Shown: positions 43,194 to 51,098 of the stretch, one piece after another
How positions within the stretch are numbered: position 1 is the first letter of the stretch
Layout: each line of letters starts with the position of its first letter
From: Pseudomonas sp. B20(2017)
Lineage (GTDB): Bacteria; Pseudomonadota; Gammaproteobacteria; Pseudomonadales; Pseudomonadaceae
Assembly: GCF_002113125.1 (NCBI RefSeq)
Contig: NZ_NEJP01000027.1
Location: 1 to 64,000 of the forward strand
DNA length: 64,000 nucleotides
Reading direction: 5' to 3'
The notes under the pieces: generated by a model
What the model saw: only the letters and a program-made list of their open reading frames with translations
What the model was told of the DNA's origin: nothing
Databases searched by the model: none
Program-made: the position numbers and the translations under genes

Positions 43194-43556
43194 TTAGCTC
43201 TTCACCTCAACATGATCCAACGCCTGATTCACCGCCAACTCACTCAACATCACCAGCTGCGCAATCCCGATCGCAGTCTTGCGATGGGCAGGTTCCAGCG
43301 TGGCCGCAAAGTTGTTAAGCATTTCGCTCGCCGATCCCAATGATTCACTGGCGTTGGCGAGCAGGGATTCGGTGTTGTACGCCGGGTTGGCCAGATACAT
43401 GGGGTCGTGTTTGTGGTGGCTGCCCATGATCCGTTGCTGCGGAGTGAGGTAGTGATCAAGGGCGCGTTCGGCGGCTTCGTTCAGGGTTCGTGAATCGGGG
43501 AATTTGTAGGGGGAAACCGGATCGGTTTCTGGTGGGTTGGGTGTTGGTTTGAACAT
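43194..43556 (-). CDS. DUF6124-type Pseudomonas protein (copy B)
   Basis: 120 residues, MFKPTPNPPETDPVSPYKFP at the start. Same blocks as copy A at 2190: EAAERALDHYL, NTESLLANASESLGSASEML, KTAIGIAQLVMLSELAVNQA, LDHV. Helical, soluble, no catalytic motif. Function unknown. The two copies lie 41 kb apart with unrelated neighbours but share promoter and leader design, so the gene plus its RNA leader moves or duplicates as a unit. Confidence 0.8.
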   Translation of the reverse strand: MFKPTPNPPETDPVSPYKFPDSRTLNEAAERALDHYLTPQQRIMGSHHKHDPMYLANPAYNTESLLANASESLGSASEMLNNFAATLEPAHRKTAIGIAQLVMLSELAVNQALDHVEVKS

Positions 43557-43790
43557 GGATGAATCCTCTAGCGCGATTACCAAAAGGAACCATCACCCTT
43601 CGCTACCAAACGTTGGGTGGCGGCCATACGCGGGTTGGTAGACCGGTCGCACTAGAACCCGGCGCCCACGAATGAGCCCCACGCATGACCACCATGAAAT
43701 CCGAGCCCCGAGAAAGGGCTGCACACGGTGACGCCATGAGTCTAGAACGAAGCGGGCTACCAAACCCCATCACCGTTTTTCAGTGACCCG
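43557..43790 (-). ncRNA. structured leader of DUF6124 gene B
   Basis: On the minus strand: element 1 GGGTTTGGTAGCCC (43754-43767), complement element 2 GGTCTACCAACCC (43632-43644), element 3 CGTTTGGTAGCG (43601-43612), about 45 nt before the start. Copy A has TTTAGCAG, CTGCTAA and TTTAGCAG at these places; both differing positions are compensated in all three. The rest of the leader is poorly conserved in sequence. The stretch 43903-44073 beyond the promoter holds no gene that I can see. Confidence 0.7.
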
Positions 43791-43793
43791 GAA

Positions 43794-43902
43794 ACGATAG
43801 AACCCGCGTCCCAGACGCACAAGCCGGCGGATTCTGGCGTAGTCGTAGGCAATGACGCAAGTCGTTGTAGCCTTGAGGAAGTAACGCAGAGTGTCTTTAA
43901 AC
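43794..43902 (-). promoter_or_regulatory. probable sigma-70 promoter and conserved upstream block of DUF6124 gene B
   Basis: -35 TTGTGC (43817-43822), 17-bp spacer, -10 TATCGT (43794-43799), the same geometry as copy A. The 86-bp block 43817-43902 matches 2825-2910 without gaps. Confidence 0.55.
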
Positions 43903-44073
43903 AGCAATGGCAGAAACCCTTAAACAACGTTCGATGGCTCCTTCAATAAAAAGACAAGGCGACTGATTTATTTACCAGCAGGGCGAGCCGAAAGCTGACA
44001 CTCGACACTCTCGCCAATGGTCTGAGAAAGTACTGCTCACACACGCCACGGAGATCACAAAGGATTTCATGCC

Positions 44074-44619
44074 ATGGATTGCTTCCCCGCGCTATACACC
44101 AGCCGCCTGATCCTCACGCCGCTACGCCTGTCCGATGCGGCGGCTGTGCAGCAGTTGTTCCCGCAATGGGAGGTTGTTCGGTATCTGGACAGTCGCGTCC
44201 CATGGCCCTATCCGTCGGATGGCGGGCTGGTTTACGTGCGCGATATCGCTCTGCCTGCCATGGCTGCGGGACAAGAGTGGCACTGGATGATTAGCACGCG
44301 CACTCAACCTGAATGCCGTATGGGTAGCATCAGCCTGTATGACCAGCCTGGCAACAACAGAGGCTTCTGGCTCGCTCCGCAATATCAGGGCAAAGGTTAC
44401 ATGCGTGAAGCCTGTAAGGTCGTCAATGCTTACTGGTTCGAAACATTGTTACGCCCGGTCATGCAGGTGCCCAAGGCTGCCGCCAACCTCGGCTCGCGCA
44501 AGGTTTCCCAGCATGAAGGCATGCGCATGATCGGCACGCGGGACGGGAATTTTGTCTGCGGGGCCATGCAGGTTGAGGTATGGGAGATGACGCGGAGCGA
44601 GTGGCTAAACGCTCTGTGA
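44074..44619 (+). CDS. GNAT acetyltransferase, RimJ/RimL-like
   Basis: 181 residues, starting MDCFPALYTSRLILTPLRLS, the usual opening of RimJ/RimL-type enzymes. The acetyl-CoA loop is PQYQGKGYMREACKVV, and the substrate side NNRGFWLAP. AAGGA lies upstream; an out-of-frame ATG five bases before the start does not lead anywhere. Acceptor unknown (protein N-terminus or small molecule). Confidence 0.8.
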   Translation: MDCFPALYTSRLILTPLRLSDAAAVQQLFPQWEVVRYLDSRVPWPYPSDGGLVYVRDIALPAMAAGQEWHWMISTRTQPECRMGSISLYDQPGNNRGFWLAPQYQGKGYMREACKVVNAYWFETLLRPVMQVPKAAANLGSRKVSQHEGMRMIGTRDGNFVCGAMQVEVWEMTRSEWLNAL

Positions 44620-44737
44620 GCCGTAAAAGAGGAATGCCATGAGTCAGCATTGACGGCAATTGATGGTCCGCCGACCGCCGGCTTGGCAATTCAGATCAAC
44701 CTGTGCCTAACTGAGTTCCCAAAAAGAGGGGTGTGCG

Positions 44738-45277
44738 ATGCGACGTCGAGGCGCGCAGTACTGGCTATGGGTCGACAAGCGTATGCCTGGAAAAACGCAT
44801 GAAGACTTTCTCAGCGATGGACGACAGATCGAGGTTCAGGCGCGCCTCACGTCCCAGCGGATGACTCAGGTATTTGTCGGGATCTACACCGCAGAGGGCG
44901 CTGCGGTCTGTGAGGCGTTTCAGGAACGCCTGGCGGGCGATACGCTTTCGTCGGCAATTGAGTGGGGCGTGCAATGTGCCCGTCAGATCATCGTGGCATC
45001 GGAGGTCTTCAAGGCTCCTCATCTGCCCCAGTTCACCTTGAGCCCGGTTATTCTCGATGACACCAAAATGGCCTTGAGACGCATGGAAATGTGCGAGCTG
45101 GAGCGTTTGAAACTTCAGTCGCAAGATGCGTGGGAGGAATACCTCGCGGCCAAGGAGGCCATGCTTGACTTGATGCGCCGGCCCACCGTTGCCGATAACG
45201 TATGGGCCGAACATAAAGATCGCCTGCAGCAAGCGATCGATCGCCGGGCATCCATTCCACGCACTTATCTACGCTGA
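44738..45277 (+). CDS. protein of unknown function
   Basis: 179 residues. Not recognised. N-terminal half mixed alpha/beta (AQYWLWVDKRMPGKTHEDFL; TQVFVGIYTAEGAAVCEAF), C-terminal half a long charged helix (MALRRMEMCELERLKLQSQD). No signal peptide or membrane segment. Monocistronic, convergent with the large sensor kinase gene, four bases between stops. Confidence 0.6.
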   Translation: MRRRGAQYWLWVDKRMPGKTHEDFLSDGRQIEVQARLTSQRMTQVFVGIYTAEGAAVCEAFQERLAGDTLSSAIEWGVQCARQIIVASEVFKAPHLPQFTLSPVILDDTKMALRRMEMCELERLKLQSQDAWEEYLAAKEAMLDLMRRPTVADNVWAEHKDRLQQAIDRRASIPRTYLR

Positions 45278-45281
45278 TCAA

Positions 45282-48200
45282 TCAGCGCGCATTGCATGCC
45301 TCGTCAATCACGTTCATGAATTCATCATGGGAAACCGGCTTGCCGACGTGAAAGTTGAAACCCGATTCTCTGGTCTTGATCTGGTCAGCGCTGGTGGCAT
45401 AACCGCTCAGAGCAATGGCGGGTGTGTCTTGCAGATGAGCAAACTGGCGTACGGCTCGAATGAACGCATGGCCGTCCATGACCGGCATGCCGATATCTGA
45501 AACGATCAAGCAATAATTACCGTTTTCAGCAGCGCTCAAAGCCAGTAGCGGATCACTGAATGCGTCCACGTCGGCGTCTTCCATTTCGAGAAGCATCTTC
45601 AGGATTTCCAGGACGTCCTCCGAGTCATCCAGCAGCAAGATTTTTCGATCGCTCAAGCGACCCTGATCACCTGTGGTCCGGGCGCTTTCGTCCTGCTGTG
45701 CGATTTGCGAGGCAAGCGGCAGGAACAGAGTGAATGTGCACCCATGGCCAATGCCTTCGGAATTAACCTCTACAGTACCCCCGTGAGCTTCTGCCAGCTG
45801 GCGAACCAATGACAGACCAATGCCCAGGCCACCGCGTTGATGGCGGGTGTGCTGGTTGTCGGCTTGCCTGAAAAGGTCGAACACGTTCTTCAGGTTGTCT
45901 TTCGCGAGCCCCACGCCCGAATCGATGACGTCAACACGGGCCATGTTATCCACGCGCCGGGCAATGATCTCGACGCGCCCGTTTTCGGGGGTGAACTTCA
46001 GGGCATTGTTGACCAGGTTCCAGATGATCTGCTCAATGCGCGTGCTATCGGCTTCGAGGATCAGTGGTGCTTCCGGCGGTTGCGGGACCTGAAGCGTGAT
46101 TTCGCACGGGTGCTGATCATTGAGGACCACAGTGTAGATATCCTGAAGCGTGCGACACAGATCTACAGTCTGCTTTTGCAATTTGAGCTTGCCGGTCCGC
46201 ACCCTTGCGACATCCAGCAGATCGTCGATGATCCGCGCCTGGCTGGTTACGGCATCGCAAATGGTGTTCACGGCTTTCATGGCCGGGCCGGCTGTTTTGG
46301 TCAGGGGCAGGCGGCGCAACAGTTCGGCATTGAGTTGAATGAGATTCAGCGGGTGCTTGAGTTCGTGGGACATCACCGCGAAGAACTCGTCCTTGAGGTG
46401 ACTGCTGGTCTGGGTTTCGGCCAGGCGTTGGGACTGCTCGTCGTGCATGCGTTTGTGACCGGTCAGGTCACGGGCAATCTTCACATACCCCTGCAGGCTT
46501 TCGCTCTTGAGCTGGCTGACTTCGCCGCTGCAATAGAACCGGCTGCCATCCTTGCGCAAATGCCAGCGCTCATCCTCGCCACGGCCATGCACCCGGGCCG
46601 CGCTCAGTTCGGATTCCGGCACGCCCGAGGCACGATCCTCAGGGGTAAATATCAGGTCGTAATATTCGCCGAGCACTTCGGTTTTGGTGTAACCGAAGAT
46701 CAGTTCCGCACCGGTGTTCCAGTCGGTGATCACACCGTTTTCATCCAGAATGATGATGGCAAATTCACGCGTGCTTTCAGCCACCAGGCGCATGCGTTCC
46801 TCGCCCAGGCGCAACTCGTCTTCGGCCGCACGCCGCTTGGTGATGTCGATGAACGTCAGGACGGTGCCATCAATGTGATCTTCGCTCGAGCGATAAGGCA
46901 GCAGACGCGCGATGTACCAGCGGTTGTCGATGCTGCTGACTTCCCGTTCGATCATGTTCAGCGACTCGAACACTGTAGCGGCGTCTTCGGCCATGTCCGG
47001 GTAATTCAGTCGATGCGTGATGTCCAGCAACGAGCGTCCCTTGTCGAGGGGCAACATGCTGAAAATGTCCGTGGACCTGGGGGTGAACCAGCGGATACGC
47101 ATGTTGCGATCGATGAACACCGTAGCAATATCGGTGGAGGCGATCAGGTTGCGCAAGTAATCGTTGATCTTGTCGGTTTCTTCAACCTTGGTCTTGAGCT
47201 CGTGGTTGACCGTCAACAGCTCCTCGTTGATCGATTGCAGTTCTTCCTTGCTGGTTTCCAGTTCTTCGGTGGCCGAGCGCAACTCTTCGTTGATGGCCTG
47301 CATCTCTTCGTTCGAAGCCTTGAGCTCTTCACTGGAAACCTCCGATTGCTCGATGGTTTCCTGCAAGTGCAGCTTCGTTCGCTGCAACTCATGCTCCAGA
47401 TTCGCCAGCAACTGGTTGTCGGTCTGACTGGCGACGAACTCCGCCAGAACGTTGGGCTCGACCTGCATTTCTTCGAATATCACCAATACGTATTCGTGGT
47501 CGGTCTCGTCATCCTTGAAGGGATGGGCCGTCAGGTCGATCAGGTAATTGTTCTTCTCACGTTCGATACGAACTTTGCGCGAAGTCACCGGCAGGCCTGT
47601 CTGATTCGCCTGAAACAGGGTCGTGCGGATTTCCAGGCGAAGATCGGGGTGGGCCAGTGTCAGCAGGTTGCGAGAGATTTCCCCGGCCACGTAACGCAGG
47701 AAACGACCTGCACCTTCACTCATGTGCAGGATGTTGGCATTGGTATCGACGACGATGCTCGGGGGAGCGGCTTTTTCCAGTGCCCGCAGATGAATGTCAG
47801 CGTACGAGTTCTTGCGCTCGGCTGCCGCTTCCGGGGAATTGCCGGCGACCGTGGTTCGTGTATAGCCACTGCGGGGCATGGTCATCGCGCGCCTTGTGCT
47901 GGTTGACACGCTTTTGGCGCGGAAGATACGGTTACGCTTGTCGACCGGGGCGAACAGATCCGGACAGCTATCAGCTGACTCCGAGGACCCGAGGAACAGG
48001 TAACCACCCGGTTTCAAGGAAAAATGGAACATCTGCATGATGTCGCGTTGCACTTCGCGATCGAGATAGATCAGCAGGTTCCGGCAGACGATCAGGTCGA
48101 TCTGCGAAAACGGCGGGTCCAGCAACAGGCTGTGTTTGGCGAACAGCACCTTTTCGCGGATCTCCTTGCGAACCCGATAGTGCTGGTCATCGCGGGTGAA

Positions 48201-49424
48201 ATACTGGCGCATGTACGTGTGAGGCACATCGGTGCTGATGGCCTCGGGATAAACACCGTTGCGACCATAGGCAATGGCGCGATCATCGATGTCGGTAGCG
48301 AAAACCTGAAGTTTGGCGGCGCAATCGCGCGAGGATATTTCCTCGCTCAACAGCATCGCCAGGCTGTAAGCCTCCTCGCCGGTGGAGCATCCCGCCGACC
48401 AGACACGAATCTCGTCGCGCAACGGCAGGCTGTCCTGCAGTGAGCTCACCAGACCTGGAATGACGTTGTGCTCAAGCGCGTCGAAGGCATCGCGGTCACG
48501 AAAGAAATTGGTCACGCCGATCAACATGTCAGCCAGCAACGCTTTGGTTTCTTCCGGATGGGCCTGCAGGTAGTGGTAATAGGCATTCAGGTCCGGTTGG
48601 GCAGTCACCTGCAGACGCCGTTCGATTCGACGCAGCACGGTGGCGCGCTTGTAGTGCTTGAAGTCGTGGCCGGTGCCCGTGCGCAACTGCGAAAGAATGT
48701 CTTGCAGCAATTGTTCGGCAATGGCCGCGTCGCGCTCGCTTGTTGGCGCGGCCACCTTGAATTGCGGGTCGTTCGCGGTCGGCAATGTAATGGTTTGTGA
48801 GTTGCGCCAGAGCTCCAGGAGTTTCTGCGGCATCTCTTCTTCGGGAAGCACCAGATCGACCATCTGCGTATCAATGGCTGCGCGCGGCATTCCATCGAAC
48901 TCCGCTTCCTCTGGCGACTGGACGATAGTGACGCCCCCTTGCTCCTTGATCCGCGAAAGCCCGACCGCGCCATCAGAACCTGTGCCGGACATCACCAGAC
49001 AAAACGCGCGCTCCTTGTGTACATCCGCCAGGTCGCGGAAGAACAGGTCTATCACGGTATGTGAGCCCGTCTGGCGATTCGAGGGGGTTACCGCGAGATA
49101 ACCATCGTTCATCAAAAGCTCATGTGCCGGAGGAATGACATACACCGTGTTTTTTTCGATGTGCATCGTTTCGATCACCTGCCGCACAGGCATCGTGGTG
49201 ACTTCCTGAATGATGTTGTGAGCAATGCTCTGGCGATCGGGCGACAAGTGAAGAATGACCACGAAAGCCATGCCATTGTCCGCAGGCATTTGCTTGAAGA
49301 ACGACTTGATAGCTTGCAGGCCACCCGCTGACGCGCCGATGCCCACGACCGGAAAAGACAGGGTGCTGGGAATCAGCTCTTTGCGCTTCGGGACATTGGA
49401 GGAGCGTTCAGCGGAAGACTTCAT
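45282..49424 (-). CDS. CheB-CheR-PAS hybrid sensor histidine kinase with receiver
   Basis: 1380 residues from MKSSAERSSN. Order: CheB methylesterase (about 22-205; catalytic S32 in GASAGG, H59, D151 in GTGSDGA); CheR methyltransferase (about 250-490; WSAGCSTGEEAYSLAMLLSE); a region with a long coiled coil (repeated E-E-L, NEELRSATEELETSKEEL); PAS domains (TVFIDRNMRIRWFTPRSTDI; REFAIIILDENGVITDWNTG); HisKA with MSHELKHPLNLIQ; HATPase (WNLVNNALKFTPENG); C-terminal receiver (phospho-Asp in VSDIGMPVMDG). No receptor or cheA/cheW lies nearby, so it probably acts outside chemotaxis, perhaps in stress or biofilm control. Single gene, 168 bp after the MBL gene on the same strand. Confidence 0.9.
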   Translation of the reverse strand: MKSSAERSSNVPKRKELIPSTLSFPVVGIGASAGGLQAIKSFFKQMPADNGMAFVVILHLSPDRQSIAHNIIQEVTTMPVRQVIETMHIEKNTVYVIPPAHELLMNDGYLAVTPSNRQTGSHTVIDLFFRDLADVHKERAFCLVMSGTGSDGAVGLSRIKEQGGVTIVQSPEEAEFDGMPRAAIDTQMVDLVLPEEEMPQKLLELWRNSQTITLPTANDPQFKVAAPTSERDAAIAEQLLQDILSQLRTGTGHDFKHYKRATVLRRIERRLQVTAQPDLNAYYHYLQAHPEETKALLADMLIGVTNFFRDRDAFDALEHNVIPGLVSSLQDSLPLRDEIRVWSAGCSTGEEAYSLAMLLSEEISSRDCAAKLQVFATDIDDRAIAYGRNGVYPEAISTDVPHTYMRQYFTRDDQHYRVRKEIREKVLFAKHSLLLDPPFSQIDLIVCRNLLIYLDREVQRDIMQMFHFSLKPGGYLFLGSSESADSCPDLFAPVDKRNRIFRAKSVSTSTRRAMTMPRSGYTRTTVAGNSPEAAAERKNSYADIHLRALEKAAPPSIVVDTNANILHMSEGAGRFLRYVAGEISRNLLTLAHPDLRLEIRTTLFQANQTGLPVTSRKVRIEREKNNYLIDLTAHPFKDDETDHEYVLVIFEEMQVEPNVLAEFVASQTDNQLLANLEHELQRTKLHLQETIEQSEVSSEELKASNEEMQAINEELRSATEELETSKEELQSINEELLTVNHELKTKVEETDKINDYLRNLIASTDIATVFIDRNMRIRWFTPRSTDIFSMLPLDKGRSLLDITHRLNYPDMAEDAATVFESLNMIEREVSSIDNRWYIARLLPYRSSEDHIDGTVLTFIDITKRRAAEDELRLGEERMRLVAESTREFAIIILDENGVITDWNTGAELIFGYTKTEVLGEYYDLIFTPEDRASGVPESELSAARVHGRGEDERWHLRKDGSRFYCSGEVSQLKSESLQGYVKIARDLTGHKRMHDEQSQRLAETQTSSHLKDEFFAVMSHELKHPLNLIQLNAELLRRLPLTKTAGPAMKAVNTICDAVTSQARIIDDLLDVARVRTGKLKLQKQTVDLCRTLQDIYTVVLNDQHPCEITLQVPQPPEAPLILEADSTRIEQIIWNLVNNALKFTPENGRVEIIARRVDNMARVDVIDSGVGLAKDNLKNVFDLFRQADNQHTRHQRGGLGIGLSLVRQLAEAHGGTVEVNSEGIGHGCTFTLFLPLASQIAQQDESARTTGDQGRLSDRKILLLDDSEDVLEILKMLLEMEDADVDAFSDPLLALSAAENGNYCLIVSDIGMPVMDGHAFIRAVRQFAHLQDTPAIALSGYATSADQIKTRESGFNFHVGKPVSHDEFMNVIDEACNAR

Positions 49425-49592
49425 GGGGCGGCGCCTTGGTGATTGCAGCAAAATCCTTGCCGGCATTCCATCCATCCTACTCCAAAATCCTTGGTGGTAA
49501 TGTCCGGATTTTGGCTGAGCGACCCCCAGTGAGTGGTTGCGCTATGCCAGTACTGCAGCGCTTAAGCCTTCCACCACGTCAGTCCTGCGACG

Positions 49593-51098
49593 CTACCCAA
49601 CGTCAAACTCGACCCATGTCCGGCGTTGATCCCCACCGTTACCGACCGTACCCACCCGCACTGCATGGATGGATCCGGAGGGTGCGTCAAAAGGCACCTG
49701 ACCAGCCAAGAGTTTCGGGTTGTCGGCGCGAACGACGCGCGGACCGCACTGGGCATCAAGTGCTGCCATGAGTGAGTGGTAGGGCATCTCGCCCCATTTC
49801 ACATTTTTTGCATCGTCCTCGTTGGTGGGGATGAAGGCCGTGAGGTCCTGGCTCGTCATCAGTTCGATCCCTTTGGCTTTGGCAGTCGCGTTTTCGCTGC
49901 CGTGATGCCCCACCTTGTAATAGACGGTCCTGTTCAGCAGGTCCGTGCCGGTCACGGTGCTTTCGTCCGCCATCGTCCAGTTTGCATCTTGCCAACTCAG
50001 CCAGTTGCCGATCTGCGCATCGGCGGCGAAGAGAAAGACACGACCGGTTTCGACGATCTCGAAGGCGAGTACGAGGCTGGTGTTGTTGGTCTTGTTGTCG
50101 AGCTGCATCGCCAGCGAGCCGGCAGCGCTCATCCAGTCGAAGTCGATCCTGCGCCAGGCCTGATCGGTTTCGTTGGCGTCGGTGGTTTTCACGCGTTTTC
50201 TGGAGGCTATAAGCGGCGCGCGTTCGCTTGGGCCGTAGTAGTGAGCTTGCGCGAACGCGGCCACGGAGTTGCGTGACTTGCCCGACTGCTGCACTTCGGC
50301 CAGCGGGGTGCCCTGGCTGGGGTCGAAAGGGGCGGTCAGGTCAGTGAAGTCGCTGCCTGTTGCAGCCGCAGAGAATGCGCTTGAAAGCGTCTCGGCAACG
50401 CGCAGCCCATTCTCATCACTTGCCATCTGATAGCGCTCGCCAACCCGATCCACGATATTGAAGTATTCAGGTTTTCGCGACGGTGCCAGCACGTACGCCC
50501 GTACCGCGGGCATGCCGGGAATATCGATAGGGGCCTGGCCTGGCTCCAGGTATTTGATGCCTTTGCTGGCAAGGCGGCCGGCGGCATCCCGCATCCCGCG
50601 CACCGTTTCGCCCTGGGCACCGAAGCTGAACGCCAGGAGTTCGTCGATGCCCTCACGCAGTGGCGCAGTCGCCTTTGCCGATTCAAGGTGTGCCACGCCG
50701 TGTAACTGTCGACTGGCGCCCGAGAGCGCGCTCAGGGCCTGCTGCTTGAACTTGTCCAGCTCTTGAGCGTCAGGGTCCGTCGGCGATTCCGTCCAGGCCA
50801 TCCACACTTCGTCGACCTTGATGTTCTCGAACCGGTTCGACGATTCCCTGAAAGCAGAGATGTGATCGGTGTGCTCGTGCGTCAGCACCACGACATCGAT
50901 TTTGCCTTTGGTTTGCGTGGCAATGTCGGCGACGATGTCGTCGATGATTTGCGACCCGCCCTTGATCGACGTGTGAATCCCGCAGTCGATGAGCATCCAG
51001 AACGGTTCGCCGTTGTCTTTTTCGAAGCGCAGCAGATGACAGTCACCGATGCCTTGGCAGTAATGACGGATAGTAAATCCCGGATGCTTATTGGGCAT
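49593..51098 (-). CDS. MBL-fold hydrolase, ComEC/Rec2-like, paired with a metallopeptidase
   Basis: 501 residues from MPNKHPGFTI. Metal site VVLTHEHTDHIS (HxHxDH at 74-79), then the C-terminal half VFLFAADAQIGNW and YYKVGHHGSENATAK, the GHHGS motif of the ComEC-like branch. A 220-residue insertion separates these motifs. No signal peptide or membrane segment, so it is a cytosolic hydrolase, perhaps acting on nucleic acid or nucleotides. Its start lies inside the end of the metallopeptidase gene (11-bp overlap), so the two proteins are made together. Confidence 0.75.
   Translation of the reverse strand: MPNKHPGFTIRHYCQGIGDCHLLRFEKDNGEPFWMLIDCGIHTSIKGGSQIIDDIVADIATQTKGKIDVVVLTHEHTDHISAFRESSNRFENIKVDEVWMAWTESPTDPDAQELDKFKQQALSALSGASRQLHGVAHLESAKATAPLREGIDELLAFSFGAQGETVRGMRDAAGRLASKGIKYLEPGQAPIDIPGMPAVRAYVLAPSRKPEYFNIVDRVGERYQMASDENGLRVAETLSSAFSAAATGSDFTDLTAPFDPSQGTPLAEVQQSGKSRNSVAAFAQAHYYGPSERAPLIASRKRVKTTDANETDQAWRRIDFDWMSAAGSLAMQLDNKTNNTSLVLAFEIVETGRVFLFAADAQIGNWLSWQDANWTMADESTVTGTDLLNRTVYYKVGHHGSENATAKAKGIELMTSQDLTAFIPTNEDDAKNVKWGEMPYHSLMAALDAQCGPRVVRADNPKLLAGQVPFDAPSGSIHAVRVGTVGNGGDQRRTWVEFDVG

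Noticed and set aside
45837..47906. 689-codon open frame on the plus strand.
   Set aside because: Antisense to the CheB-CheR hybrid kinase, no recognisable motif, same mirror-frame composition.
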